From Pseudomonas canadensis (lineage in GTDB: Bacteria; Pseudomonadota; Gammaproteobacteria; Pseudomonadales; Pseudomonadaceae), in NCBI RefSeq assembly GCF_000503215.1, contig NZ_AYTD01000017.1, positions 186,001 through 250,000 on the forward strand: DNA of 64,000 nucleotides. Reading direction: 5' to 3'. Under the pieces are notes generated by a model that was given only the letters and a program-made list of their open reading frames with translations, did not search any database and was not told the origin of the DNA. Shown piece by piece: positions 26,570-35,468 of the stretch (the first letter of the stretch is position 1; every line of letters starts with the position of its first letter). The translations under genes were made by a program, and so were the position numbers.

Positions 26570-26755
26570 CTAGTCAACCCGTAACCGCACAATTAAAGAA
26601 AGGGACCATAAATCAAGGAAACAGTTCTGTCTTTCGACCAATTGAGGTTTTTGAATTTCAAGTAAAAAAGCATCAAATATCTGCAGACCCTTTAGCCTCC
26701 CTAATGCTTTAAAGTTGCCGACCAATGAAAACACCTGGCGCTCTGGAGTTTTCAT
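26570..26755 (-). CDS. Small orphan ORF, unknown
   Basis: A 61-codon ORF starting MKTPERQVFSLVGNFKALGR and ending VRLRVD. The base composition is A+T-rich like its surroundings. There is no clear ribosome binding site, no recognised domain and no partner gene. It may be a gene remnant or chance. Confidence 0.2.
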   Translation of the reverse strand: MKTPERQVFSLVGNFKALGRLKGLQIFDAFLLEIQKPQLVERQNCFLDLWSLSLIVRLRVD

Positions 26756-26861
26756 TGGCAGCACACAATATTGACAACATAACACCAAAAATCATTTAAA
26801 CATGCAACCAATGATTTTATTTATTCTTGCAAACTCCCGAAACCAAAAAATCTCCATCTAA

Positions 26862-27239
26862 CTATGAGTAAACAAGCTCTACTCTTGTATCATCTGACTT
26901 TGTGAATGATATGGTGTCATACTCCCCCGTGCGCTTATTAGTAATTATTCCATACAAATAATTATAGCTAAAGTCATCACTTCGAAGGTCACACCTTTCT
27001 TCACCAAAGTCGAATGTTATCGCTGAAGCAGTGTTGCCCTCATCACCTGTTGTTCTCAACCTAGTGTACCCAGAAGTACCACCAAGATTCGAACCCAAAA
27101 ACTTGTTTTTCCCCCACCTACCTGTAAACGATCCCCTATCATAATCCGCAAAAGTTATATAAACCGTATAATAGGACTTCCCCTTATCTGTAACATTACT
27201 AAACCAGTTTGCTTGAAGTGCCGGATTTTCCTTGCTCAT
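26862..27239 (-). CDS. Hypothetical small beta-rich protein
   Basis: A 125-residue protein of low G+C codon use, with no signal peptide and no membrane segment. It is rich in Tyr, Phe, Thr, Gly and Asp with alternating polar/hydrophobic runs (YYTVYITFADYDRGSFTGRW, GYTRLRTTGDEGNTASAITF), which suggests a compact beta-barrel or sandwich. A single cysteine is present. The ATG at 27239 has a G-rich stretch about 9 nt upstream. I do not recognise the family. Codon use unlike its neighbours suggests transfer. Confidence 0.5.
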   Translation of the reverse strand: MSKENPALQANWFSNVTDKGKSYYTVYITFADYDRGSFTGRWGKNKFLGSNLGGTSGYTRLRTTGDEGNTASAITFDFGEERCDLRSDDFSYNYLYGIITNKRTGEYDTISFTKSDDTRVELVYS

Positions 27240-27705
27240 GATTTGTGCCCCCAGTAGATATCAATTTGGAAACTCAAAAAAGAAAAATAGCTTGAATTTC
27301 TTTTTTTGTTCCACGTAAACACTACATCGCAACTACCGATCGGCAACCTGTTAGAACTCACAGTTTTTTATATATTTTCGCGATATAAGTTATAGAAAAA
27401 GAATCTCAAAAGCGTATTGATCGCTCTCACTCTGCGTCACGGTTTCAAGAGCGGACGCAGAACGTCTAGGGCTTCATTCCCACGTAGAGCGTTCATCGTT
27501 CGACACAAGTCTCGATGAGCCTGGGAAATGGGGCTCAAACCGCAGCCGCAGGCTGAACATAGATCCCTGTCGAAGTAGGTTCAAACGCCCTATTTCTGGG
27601 GCTGTACTGGCCCTTCGTGAACAAGCTCGCTCCCACCGCCTTCGGCCAGAATCAAAGCGAACTTTTGTATAACGTTGAGCGCAGAGCCTGGGAACGATCA
27701 TTGGG
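27240..27705. other. Non-coding stretch: A+T-rich leader and degenerate repeats
   Basis: 27240-27420 is very A+T-rich and probably carries the promoter of the 125-residue ORF; I cannot fix its boxes. 27460-27700 contains degraded repeat material: REP-like aacaagctcgctcccacc near 27620, and gagcctgggaacgat at 27684-27698, a motif seen again near 37608. No ORF is convincing. Confidence 0.5.
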
Positions 27706-28470
27706 TTAGCCAACCAACCCGCGCACGATGAAATAGAGCAACGAAGGCCCGAGCAAGCAACCCAACCCGGTGTGGAACGTCGCCGTCAACGCGCCATACG
27801 GCACCAACCGCCGATCTGTCGCCGCCAAGCCAGCGGTCACGCCGCTCACCGTGCCGGCCAACCCACCAAACACCATCGCCGAACGCGGGTTATCCAAGCC
27901 CATCCAGCGCGCCGCCACAGGCGTACCCACCATCACCAGAATCGCCTTGATCAACCCGGTGGCAATCGACAGCGCCATCACATCCGACGTCGCGCCAATC
28001 GCCGCACCGGTCACCGGGCCGACGATATAGGTCACGGCACCCGCGCCAATGGTGGTCATGCTGATCGCATCGCGATAACCAAAGGCCCAGGCCATGCTCG
28101 CACCGACGATAAACGGCAGGATCGTGCCCAACAGCAGCGCAATCACACCGATCATCCCGGCCTTGCGCGCCTCGGTGGCTTGCACTTCGAACGCGGTGGC
28201 GACGATGGCGAAGTCGCGCAGCATCGCGCCGCCCATCAGGCCGATGCCGGAGAACAGCGCCAGGTCCGCCAGGCCTTTCTGGCCGCCGGTGATCGTGCCG
28301 CCGACCCAGGCCAATACCAGGCCGATGACAATGGCAATCGCCGAGCCATGAATACGCCCGAAGGTCAGGCGCTTGGACAGCACCACCGAAATCCACATGA
28401 CCACGCCAACGAAGGCAAACGCGGTAATCAGGCCGTTGTGTTCCAAACCTTTTTCAATGAGATCCCACAT
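27706..28470 (-). CDS. madM: Malonate transporter subunit MadM
   Basis: A 254-residue inner-membrane protein with about eight hydrophobic segments. It matches the larger subunit of the two-part MadL-MadM malonate:cation symporter. GAGAVTYIVGPVTGAAIGA and FGGLAGTVSGVTAGLAATD are conserved glycine-rich helices. It follows madL by 1 bp and ends the mdc operon, so malonate uptake is coexpressed with its decarboxylation. Confidence 0.92.
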   Translation of the reverse strand: MWDLIEKGLEHNGLITAFAFVGVVMWISVVLSKRLTFGRIHGSAIAIVIGLVLAWVGGTITGGQKGLADLALFSGIGLMGGAMLRDFAIVATAFEVQATEARKAGMIGVIALLLGTILPFIVGASMAWAFGYRDAISMTTIGAGAVTYIVGPVTGAAIGATSDVMALSIATGLIKAILVMVGTPVAARWMGLDNPRSAMVFGGLAGTVSGVTAGLAATDRRLVPYGALTATFHTGLGCLLGPSLLYFIVRGLVG

Positions 28471-28471
28471 A

Positions 28472-28876
28472 TCAGCGACCTCCTACTGGCGCGATCAGCG
28501 GCTCTTCATCGGGCAAGGGTTCGCCCTTGTGGGTACGGCTGATCAGCGCGATGGTGCAACCACACACCACCACAGAACCAATCGCCGCGAGTACCGCCAC
28601 CGGCCCACCGTGCAGGGCGGTGACCACGTTTTGTTGCGCAGCCATCGCCACCACCACGGGGATGTACATCGCGCCCCAGAAGCCCACGCCCATTTCGCAG
28701 TCCTTGGTCATGCCGCCGCGCTTTTGCATCCACAGGCGGGCGCAGATCAGCAGGATCATCGCGATCCCCACCCCGCCCACGTTGGATTTGACGCCCAGCA
28801 ACACGCCAAGCATGTCGCCCATGATCACGCCTGCAAGCGTGCAGATCGCCAGCAGTGCCACACCGTAGATAATCAT
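28472..28876 (-). CDS. madL: Malonate transporter subunit MadL
   Basis: A 134-residue membrane protein with four hydrophobic segments, starting MIIYGVALLAICTLAGVIMG. GAGGA lies about 9 nt before the ATG at 28876. It is the small partner of MadM. Both are needed for malonate import in the systems studied. There is a 67-bp gap after mdcH. Confidence 0.92.
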   Translation of the reverse strand: MIIYGVALLAICTLAGVIMGDMLGVLLGVKSNVGGVGIAMILLICARLWMQKRGGMTKDCEMGVGFWGAMYIPVVVAMAAQQNVVTALHGGPVAVLAAIGSVVVCGCTIALISRTHKGEPLPDEEPLIAPVGGR

Positions 28877-28943
28877 TGTTGTTGTCCTCAAAGTGCTCGA
28901 TCGAAATTGTTGTTGTTGTGCTTCGAAAGCCTTGGGTGCTGCT

Positions 28944-29843
28944 TTATCGGTGGCGGCGTTCCTCCTCTTGCAGCAGGGCCTGCAAAGTGTCCAGGCGTGC
29001 GCCTTCGCAGGCGATCACCGTGCCCTGTTCAAACACCCGGCGCGACAGGCCGGTGAGCACCGCGCCCGGAGGCAGTTCGATTTGCAGGCGCACGCCGCGC
29101 TCGTAGGCGCTTTGCACGGTGCCGCGCCAGTCGACGATGCGACACATGTTGAAGGCCAGGTCGTCGCGCAATTGTTCGGGGTTGTGGATCGGCCGCGCAC
29201 GGGTGCTGCTCAGGTAGGTGATGCGCGGTGCCTTGAGCGACACGAAGGCTTGTGCCAAAGCCTGGGCTGGCTGCTCCAGCAACGCGCAGTGAGACGGCAC
29301 GCTGACAGCCAGTCGCTTGGCGATGCCGTTGCCTTTGATGCGACTGGCGACAAGCTTCATGGCCTGGTCGCTGCCAGCGATCACCGTCTGGTTGTCGGCG
29401 TTGATATTGGCCAGGTACACCGGGGTTTCGGGGCTGTGGATTTCGGCCAGCAGGTTTTCGACGGTGGATAACTCCGGGCCGATGATCGCGGTCATGCCGT
29501 AGCCCTGTGGATAAGCGTTTTGCATCAGCTCGCCGCGCAGGCTGACCAGTTTGAGGGCGTCGGCGAAATCCAGCGCACCGGCAATCACTGCTGCCGGGTA
29601 AGCACCGATGGACAGTCCTGCGACGTAATCCGGCGTGTGCTGCAGCAAGCGGGCGTGGGCCACGCCGGCGATCAGCAGGCAAAGCTGCACGGCGCGGGTA
29701 CTCGCCAGGGCGTGCGCCGAATCCAATGCACGAACGTCTTCACCCAAGGCTTCGCTGGCGTGTTCCAACACATCGGCCGGCAACGCCTGGAGCATGCCGG
29801 GGCGTTGGGCGCCCTGGCCGGGGAAGACAAGAAGGCTGCTCAT
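28944..29843 (-). CDS. mdcH: Malonate decarboxylase subunit epsilon (malonyl transferase)
   Basis: A 299-residue malonyl-CoA:ACP transacylase-like enzyme that loads the first malonyl group onto the MdcC carrier. LVFPGQGAQRPGML is the family N-terminus, and the nucleophile elbow GLSIG contains Ser78. The ATG overlaps the mdcG stop (ATGA). Confidence 0.94.
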   Translation of the reverse strand: MSSLLVFPGQGAQRPGMLQALPADVLEHASEALGEDVRALDSAHALASTRAVQLCLLIAGVAHARLLQHTPDYVAGLSIGAYPAAVIAGALDFADALKLVSLRGELMQNAYPQGYGMTAIIGPELSTVENLLAEIHSPETPVYLANINADNQTVIAGSDQAMKLVASRIKGNGIAKRLAVSVPSHCALLEQPAQALAQAFVSLKAPRITYLSSTRARPIHNPEQLRDDLAFNMCRIVDWRGTVQSAYERGVRLQIELPPGAVLTGLSRRVFEQGTVIACEGARLDTLQALLQEEERRHR

Positions 29844-30427
29844 GCTAAGGCCTGCCAAGGGTCGGGGACGAGGTGCGCACCGCTGACCGTTTTCAACAGC
29901 ACCCGCCGCGATGGACCGGCCCATTCGCGCAGGGCGATAGCGCCGAAAGGTGTTTGCAGTTGCATATCCACAGCGCACGCGGCTTTGTCCAAGGCTGCCA
30001 GCAAGTCGCGTGCATCGTTGCGATCCAGCGGCTCGGGCGTGCGCAGAATCAGGTCCAGATCGCTCTGGGCATGCAGCGCTTCAATGCCCGTGGCCAGCTC
30101 AAAACCCGCGCTGCCGGTGATGCCCCAATTCAAGGGCGCCAGCACCGGCCGCAGTTGTTCCAGTGCCTGCAAGGCCGGTAAGTCGCGTGTCGAGGCAACA
30201 TCACGCAGCGCTTCCGGCGTTACTCGCCGCTGCACCGCGGCAATCGGTATTTCGGCGGCAAACCGCTGCTCGCGCAAACGCCCGCGCACGCCTACCGCGA
30301 CCCAGCCCGGCGTGACGGTGGCGCGACGCACCACCACTGTGCCTACTGCCTCCACCGCCCACGCAGGAGCGTCAGCAGGCAGATGCGCCGGGGTCATGCC
30401 CCAGAGCAAGTCGTGGGCGTTCACCAT
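29840..30427 (-). CDS. mdcG: Phosphoribosyl-dephospho-CoA transferase (holo-MdcC synthase)
   Basis: A 195-residue nucleotidyltransferase that attaches the 2'-(5''-triphosphoribosyl)-3'-dephospho-CoA prosthetic group to apo-MdcC. WGITGSAGFELATG and QSDLDLILR form the G-S...D-x-D nucleotidyltransferase site. The start at 30427 (MVNAHDLLWGMTPAHLP) overlaps the end of mdcE by 7 bp. It works with MdcB, which makes the cofactor precursor. Confidence 0.93.
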   Translation of the reverse strand: MVNAHDLLWGMTPAHLPADAPAWAVEAVGTVVVRRATVTPGWVAVGVRGRLREQRFAAEIPIAAVQRRVTPEALRDVASTRDLPALQALEQLRPVLAPLNWGITGSAGFELATGIEALHAQSDLDLILRTPEPLDRNDARDLLAALDKAACAVDMQLQTPFGAIALREWAGPSRRVLLKTVSGAHLVPDPWQALA

Positions 30428-31191
30428 TGCTCTCGCAGCAGTTGGCGCACGTGGCTGGAGGCGGCGCGATTGGTCGCACCCAGGCGGCCGCTCAAGTCGG
30501 TGCTGCCAATATCCTTGATCGCACTCACCAGGCAATCGCTGACCCGCGCCACATCCTCCGGCGTGGGCTGTTCAATCTGGCTGACCGACAAGGTTTCCCA
30601 CAGCAACCCCAGGCTGGCGTAACTGTCGATGTCGTAGGCCATGGGCGGCACGCTGGCGGCCAGGGCTTCCAACTCTTCAACGCTGCGCAGCGTCACGCGC
30701 GCGGCCGAGGCCTTGCCCATGGCGTGCACCATCACACCGGGATCGCGCAGGGCAATCAGGCGATTGGCTTGATACCCATGGGCGAGAAACGCCCCGGACA
30801 TCGCCTTGCCCACCAGCAGCGCAATCACCGGGTGCCCCGCCAGACGCGCACGGGCATAGCTGTCGGCGGCGGCGGCCAGGGCTTGGTGAATGCCGAGGGC
30901 TTCTTCGCGACGGCCATAGGCTTGGCTCGGTACATCGACGATGGCGATGATCGGGCGTTTATCGCCACGGGCGATGGCTTCATCGACGGCCTTCGCCAGC
31001 CCCCAGCCTTCCAGCAGGCCGACTTCGCCGTTGCGTGCGCGGGGGAAGCGGTTTTGCGCGTCGGTGACCACAGCGATATAGCGCACAGGCTGCTCACCCA
31101 GCACACCATCGGCGACTTTCAGCGAGTTGGGCAAACCCTCAACGGCTGTCGCTCCGGCGCTCAATGCGTTGAACCACTGCAAACCTCTCAT
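30421..31191 (-). CDS. mdcE: Malonate decarboxylase gamma subunit
   Basis: A 256-residue carboxyltransferase-like (crotonase fold) subunit that pairs with MdcD to decarboxylate malonyl-S-ACP without biotin. IIAIVDVPSQAYGRREEALG and LLVGKAMSGAFLAHG are oxyanion-hole-type segments of the acyl-CoA carboxyltransferase fold. It overlaps mdcD by 4 bp. Confidence 0.94.
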   Translation of the reverse strand: MRGLQWFNALSAGATAVEGLPNSLKVADGVLGEQPVRYIAVVTDAQNRFPRARNGEVGLLEGWGLAKAVDEAIARGDKRPIIAIVDVPSQAYGRREEALGIHQALAAAADSYARARLAGHPVIALLVGKAMSGAFLAHGYQANRLIALRDPGVMVHAMGKASAARVTLRSVEELEALAASVPPMAYDIDSYASLGLLWETLSVSQIEQPTPEDVARVSDCLVSAIKDIGSTDLSGRLGATNRAASSHVRQLLREQW

Positions 31192-32030
31192 GAGCGATCT
31201 CCTTGAAACAGCGCGCGTACCGTCGCCGGGTCGATTTGCGGCGTTGCGTCCAGTTCGGCCAAGCGCGCCAGGTAATAGTCGGCCTGACGACTGCGTTGTT
31301 GGGTGGGCAGGCCTTGTTGTCGTAATGCGCTGACGGTCTGTTGAATCTCGGCCACATCGTCAGCGACATAGCGATCGGCCAGGCCGCTGTTGAAGCGTTG
31401 CTCACCGCCGGTCAGGCTCCAGATGAAAGGCCGATCGCGGGAGTCGTACTCCTCAAGCCCCGCTTCCTGTTCGATGACTTGCGGGCCATTCAAACCCAGG
31501 CGCGCTTCGCGGGTGACGACAAGGTAACTGCACAATCCAGCCGCAATGGACATGCCGCCAAAGCAACCGACACTGCCCGCCACCACGCCGATCACCGGCT
31601 GGTGTTGGCGCAGATCGACAATCGCCGCGTGGATATCCGCGATGGCCGCCAGGCCCAGGTTGGCTTCCTGCAAGCGCACGCCACCGGTTTCCAGCAACAG
31701 GACGGCGCAGGTGGGAATGCCCTTGCGATTGTCCTCGGCCGCCAGCTCCAAGGCGCCAGCGATTTTTGCGCCGCCGACTTCGCCGAGACTGCCACCCTGG
31801 AAGTTGCCTTCGATGGCGGCAATGACGACAGGTTTGCCGTCGATGCTGCCCTTGGCGATCACCACACCGTCATCGGCCTGTGGCACCACGCCTTGGCGGC
31901 TGAGCCACGGCGACATGACGCGCTGGAACGGGTCGATCAATTCGCGGTAGGAACCGGCGTCCAGCAACGCCTTGGCCCGCTGCCGAGCGCCCAGCTCAAC
32001 GAAGCTGTGTTTGGCGAGTAACTCAGTCAT
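31188..32030 (-). CDS. mdcD: Malonate decarboxylase beta subunit
   Basis: A 280-residue carboxyltransferase-fold subunit acting with MdcE on malonyl-S-ACP. The start at 32030 (MTELLAKHSFVELGARQRA) is chosen over an upstream in-frame start that runs deep into mdcC. VLLLETGGVRLQEAN and GSVGCFGGMSIAAGL are conserved. It overlaps mdcC by 8 bp, consistent with translational coupling. Confidence 0.94.
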   Translation of the reverse strand: MTELLAKHSFVELGARQRAKALLDAGSYRELIDPFQRVMSPWLSRQGVVPQADDGVVIAKGSIDGKPVVIAAIEGNFQGGSLGEVGGAKIAGALELAAEDNRKGIPTCAVLLLETGGVRLQEANLGLAAIADIHAAIVDLRQHQPVIGVVAGSVGCFGGMSIAAGLCSYLVVTREARLGLNGPQVIEQEAGLEEYDSRDRPFIWSLTGGEQRFNSGLADRYVADDVAEIQQTVSALRQQGLPTQQRSRQADYYLARLAELDATPQIDPATVRALFQGDRS

Positions 32031-32322
32031 GGCCGATCTCCTCGAAACCCTGCTCCAGGCGCAAACGCACCACGCCCGGGGTGGCACCGAAGTCGTGGAT
32101 ATCAATGTTCAACGCCGGTGGCGTCTGCTCCTGGAAGATGCGCTCGAACAGATGCTGCCAGCGTTGTTCGGCGCCATTCACCGAGGTTTGCACCTGGATG
32201 GTCAGCGTGCCCGGCGTACCCGGTTCCAGCAGCACCTCCAGATCGCCCGAGCCGACGCAACCCACCAGCGCACGGCCTTTTGGCGGCTGCCCGGCGGGGA
32301 ATTCAAAGGACAAGGTTTCCAT
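32023..32322 (-). CDS. mdcC: Malonate decarboxylase acyl carrier protein (delta subunit)
   Basis: A 99-residue carrier that holds the malonyl/acetyl group on a phosphoribosyl-dephospho-CoA arm. Starting at the ATG at 32322 (METLSFEFPAGQPPKG), the Ser in GCVGSGDLEV is residue 25, the position known for prosthetic-group attachment in this family. A GTG one codon earlier is possible. The start overlaps the mdcB stop by one base. Confidence 0.94.
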   Translation of the reverse strand: METLSFEFPAGQPPKGRALVGCVGSGDLEVLLEPGTPGTLTIQVQTSVNGAEQRWQHLFERIFQEQTPPALNIDIHDFGATPGVVRLRLEQGFEEIGHD

Positions 32323-33155
32323 CACAACGCTCCGTCGAGGCGGTCGATAAATAGGCAGGCAGCCAACAGGTCGGCGGCGCCGCCGGGGGAGGCATTCAGG
32401 GACAGCAGTTGAAGGTCCAGCGCGTGCAGTTGGCGACGACCGCCGAGGGTTGCGCTGCCGCCTGCCTCCAGCACGGCCTGGGCGCCGCGTTGCATCGCGT
32501 AGAGGCCTTCGGGACCGGCGCGGTAAAGCACGCAGGTGTCGGCCAGGTCCGTCATGATCGCGAGCAAGGCGTCCAGGCGCGCGTTCTGTTCGCCGGCGTT
32601 TTGCTGGCGGCTTCGGTGCAGCTGCGGCAAGCCGCGTTGCACCACGGACGGGAAGCCCAGTTGCGCTTCTTCACGAGCGCCGCGTGCGCCGTAACGTTGG
32701 GCGACTTGAGCACCGTGGCTCACGGGCTGCGGCGCATAGCGGTCGTTGAGCAAGGCCAGTTTGGCTGCCGTCAGCGTGACGGCGCGGGGTTCCAGCGCCG
32801 CCGCTGCCGTGAGCAAACCAAGGGCCCAGATCGCACCGCGATGGGTGTTCACGCCGTTGGTGGTGGTCAACATTGCTTGCTCACCTTCACGGCCAATGCG
32901 CCCAAGGGCTTCGCGCAGGGGCAAACCGACTTCACCGAATTCAATCGCCGCCTCGGCCATCTCCTTAAACATCGGCCACAGCGACAACGCCGAGGCGTGC
33001 ATCAGGCCCAGGTGCAAATCACTGTGGGCGCCGTTGCCACGCCGGTCCACCAGCGCGGGTTTGGGCGACAGGTCCGCTTCATCGATCAGCGCATCGACGG
33101 CCAGATCGGCCAGGCGATCCGCAAGACTGAGTTCATGCAATTTAAGGGCGCGCAT
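32322..33155 (-). CDS. mdcB: Triphosphoribosyl-dephospho-CoA synthase
   Basis: A 277-residue enzyme of the CitG/MdcB family that makes the carrier's prosthetic-group precursor from ATP and dephospho-CoA. LTPKPALVDRRGNGAHSDLHL-like sequence (here LSPKPALVDRRGNGAHSDL) and TNGVNTHRGAIWALGLL are its signature segments. The start abuts the mdcA stop with no gap. Confidence 0.94.
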   Translation of the reverse strand: MRALKLHELSLADRLADLAVDALIDEADLSPKPALVDRRGNGAHSDLHLGLMHASALSLWPMFKEMAEAAIEFGEVGLPLREALGRIGREGEQAMLTTTNGVNTHRGAIWALGLLTAAAALEPRAVTLTAAKLALLNDRYAPQPVSHGAQVAQRYGARGAREEAQLGFPSVVQRGLPQLHRSRQQNAGEQNARLDALLAIMTDLADTCVLYRAGPEGLYAMQRGAQAVLEAGGSATLGGRRQLHALDLQLLSLNASPGGAADLLAACLFIDRLDGAL

Positions 33156-34826
33156 TTACCAGCTCCTGAATTTGGCGGGCGGGTTGTACAAGCCACCGGA
33201 CCACTCCACCAGGTCGGCCACGCTCTTGGCGGCCAACAACTCGCGGGTGGCGTCGGTGCGGCGGATGCCCAAGTCTTCGGGCAAGGCGATCAACCCTTCG
33301 CGGCGCATGCGCGCGGTGTCCTTGGGGTTGTGGCGCAAGCCAATCGCCGTGACACCTGCGACGGCAGCGATCATCGCCTGGCGCTCTTCGAGTGAACGCG
33401 CTTTGTACAGGTAGGCTATGCCCTCTTCGGTAAGCAAGTGCGTGACGTCATCGCCGTAGATCATGATCGGTGCCAGGGGCATGCCGCTTTTGCGCGCGAC
33501 CTCCACGGCATCGAGGGTGTCGACGAAGGTGGGTTTGCCGCCTTCCTGGAAGGTCTCGACCATTTGCACCACAAGCTTTTTGCCGCGCTCCAACAAGGCT
33601 TCGGGCGCATCGTCGTGGCGCATATCCAACCACGCCGGCGTGCCATGGCGGCGGCCGCGCGGGTCGTGCCCCATGTTCGGTGCGCCACCAAATCCGGCGA
33701 GTCGGCCACGGGTCACGGTGGAGGAATGGCCGTCACCGTCGACTTGCAGCGTCGCACCGATAAACAGGTCCACCGCGTATTGGCCGGCGAGCTGGCAGAA
33801 CATACGGTTGGAACGCATCGAGCCGTCGCGGCCAGTGAAGAACACATCCGGCCGTGCGGCGATGTAGTTCTCCATGCCCAGTTCGGTGCCGAAGCAATGC
33901 ACGCTTTCCACCCAGCCGCTTTCAATCGCAGGGATCAGCGTGGGGTGCGGGTTGAGGGTCCAGTTGCGGCAGATCTTGCCCTTAAGGCCGAGAGACTCGC
34001 CGTAGGTGGGCAGGATCAACTCGATGGCGGCGGTGTTGAAGCCGATGCCGTGGTTAAGCGACTGCACATTGTGTTTTTCGTAGATGCCACGGATCGCCAT
34101 CATCGCCATCAGCACGTGCACCGGCTTGATATGGCGCGGGTCGCGAGTGAACAGCGGCTCGATATAGAACGGCTTGTCGGCCACCACCACAAAATCCACC
34201 CAGCTCGCCGGGATATCCACACGCGGCAAATCGGTGACGTCATCCACCAACTGGTTGACCTGCACGATCACGATGCCATCGCTGAACGCGGCGGGCTCGA
34301 TCAGGGCCGGGGTGTCTTCAGTGCTGGCGCCGGTGTAGATGTTGCCGGCGCGGTCGGCCATGAACCCGGCGGAAAGCACCACGTTGGGGATCAGGTCCAC
34401 CACCAGCCGCGCATAGAGTTCGATGTAGGTGTGGATCGCGCCGATTTCCAGCAGACCGTCTTCGAGCAATTGGCTGATGCGTAGGGATTGGGTGCCGGCG
34501 AAAGAGAAATCCAGCTTGCGGGCGATGCCTTTTTCAAACAGGTCCAGGTGCTCGGAACGGCCAACACTGGGCATGATCATGTGCAAATCGTGGAGCTTGG
34601 ACGGGTCGGCTTTGGCGAGGGAGCGCGAGAGGAAATCCGCCTGCTTCTGGTTATTGCCCTCCAACACCACACGGTCGCCGGGCAGGATCAGCGCCTCAAG
34701 CGCCTCGACGATCCTGTCACTGGGTAACACCGCCCCGTCTGCGTATTTTTTGACCAGCCCGAGCCGCCGCTGCTTCTCGTCGCGCCGCCGCGTCCAGCGC
34801 GAGTCGGGGGTGATTGTTGTTGTCAT
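33156..34826 (-). CDS. mdcA: Malonate decarboxylase alpha subunit (acetyl-ACP:malonate ACP transferase)
   Basis: A 556-residue CoA-transferase-like subunit that exchanges acetyl for malonyl on the MdcC thioester. It is the first gene of the mdcABCDEGH-madLM operon. LSAGFMADRAGNIYTGASTE and GFGGAPNMGHDPRGRRHGTP are hallmark segments. The nine genes run head to tail with overlaps or short gaps over 7.1 kb. The promoter should lie in 34827-34930; no confident boxes were seen there. Confidence 0.96.
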   Translation of the reverse strand: MTTTITPDSRWTRRRDEKQRRLGLVKKYADGAVLPSDRIVEALEALILPGDRVVLEGNNQKQADFLSRSLAKADPSKLHDLHMIMPSVGRSEHLDLFEKGIARKLDFSFAGTQSLRISQLLEDGLLEIGAIHTYIELYARLVVDLIPNVVLSAGFMADRAGNIYTGASTEDTPALIEPAAFSDGIVIVQVNQLVDDVTDLPRVDIPASWVDFVVVADKPFYIEPLFTRDPRHIKPVHVLMAMMAIRGIYEKHNVQSLNHGIGFNTAAIELILPTYGESLGLKGKICRNWTLNPHPTLIPAIESGWVESVHCFGTELGMENYIAARPDVFFTGRDGSMRSNRMFCQLAGQYAVDLFIGATLQVDGDGHSSTVTRGRLAGFGGAPNMGHDPRGRRHGTPAWLDMRHDDAPEALLERGKKLVVQMVETFQEGGKPTFVDTLDAVEVARKSGMPLAPIMIYGDDVTHLLTEEGIAYLYKARSLEERQAMIAAVAGVTAIGLRHNPKDTARMRREGLIALPEDLGIRRTDATRELLAAKSVADLVEWSGGLYNPPAKFRSW

Positions 34827-34932
34827 GGTCGCTCCACGGGTTTGCTGTCGTGGGCTGTACCTTAGGAGTGATTCAGAGGGCCATCAATCAAGCTCGGAGG
34901 CGGATCGTTACGGTTGGAGTAACAAAACCTGT

Positions 34933-35019
34933 GTAGGAGCTGGCTTGCCAGCGATAGCGGTCGCTAATTGAACAATGTGCCAACTGACAGCACGCCATCG
35001 CCGGCAAGCCGGCTCCTAC
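34933..35019. repeat. REP doublet, left boundary of the toxin cassette
   Basis: Arms at 34933-34955 and 34997-35019 with a 41-nt spacer; the left arm has the ctggcttgccag core variant and the right arm the ccggcaagccgg core. The same asymmetric pair recurs in the same orientation at 37633-37719. Confidence 0.9.
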
Positions 35020-35033
35020 AGTTGACCGGTGAT

Positions 35034-35468
35034 TCATTCCCACCTATGACCAGCAAGCAATGCTTGCACATTGCTCATTAATATCTTCGCACCTTCCATT
35101 AATTGGCCCAGCAGCGCCTCATCTTCATCCATGTACCCTTCATATTCCGCGAGGTTCCGACGCTCATGACACAACGCCAACAACCTCACCTGCACCTTGC
35201 CGGCGTCTGCGGTATGAACCAGGCATTGGAAGACCAGATAGCGTTTATCCGAGCGATAACCTTGCAAGCGCAAGGCCGTAAGGGCGATAGCATGAGCGGC
35301 GTTGTAAGCCAGGTCGAAACGACTGGCGAATGATAACTGCGGATTACCGGCGTCCCTCAGCCGATCCCTGGCTGAACGCATCAGCCCATCACACTCTTTG
35401 CGATCCGGCGGCTCAGCCTTCAAGCCGCCGCTACGTTGCAGATTCTCCAGGTTTACCTTGTTGTCCAT
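35034..35468 (-). CDS. HEPN-like protein, partner of the nucleotidyltransferase
   Basis: A 144-residue all-helical protein resembling HEPN-domain proteins (possibly the SAV_6107-like group). FASRFDLAYNAAHAIALTAL and LLALCHERRNLAEYEGYMDE are the two key helices. The usual HEPN ribonuclease motif R-x4-6-H is not intact: the region reads R-R-N-L-A-E-Y, with Glu where His would be. It overlaps the upstream nucleotidyltransferase gene by 38 bp, the standard layout of MNT/HEPN toxin-antitoxin pairs. Function as a toxin is inference. Confidence 0.6.
   Translation of the reverse strand: MDNKVNLENLQRSGGLKAEPPDRKECDGLMRSARDRLRDAGNPQLSFASRFDLAYNAAHAIALTALRLQGYRSDKRYLVFQCLVHTADAGKVQVRLLALCHERRNLAEYEGYMDEDEALLGQLMEGAKILMSNVQALLAGHRWE

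Larger units (their letters stand above)
25653..27705. other. Low-G+C accessory island between mdcR-like gene and madM
   Basis: About 2 kb with clearly lower G+C than the flanking genes and many A/T runs, especially 26500-27420. It holds decayed coding segments (25731-25923 and 26165-26491), two small ORFs of unknown origin (26570-26755 and 26862-27239) and a degenerate repeat (27460-27700). No intact mobile element, tRNA or attachment site is visible. It separates two genes expected to be neighbours. Confidence 0.7.
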
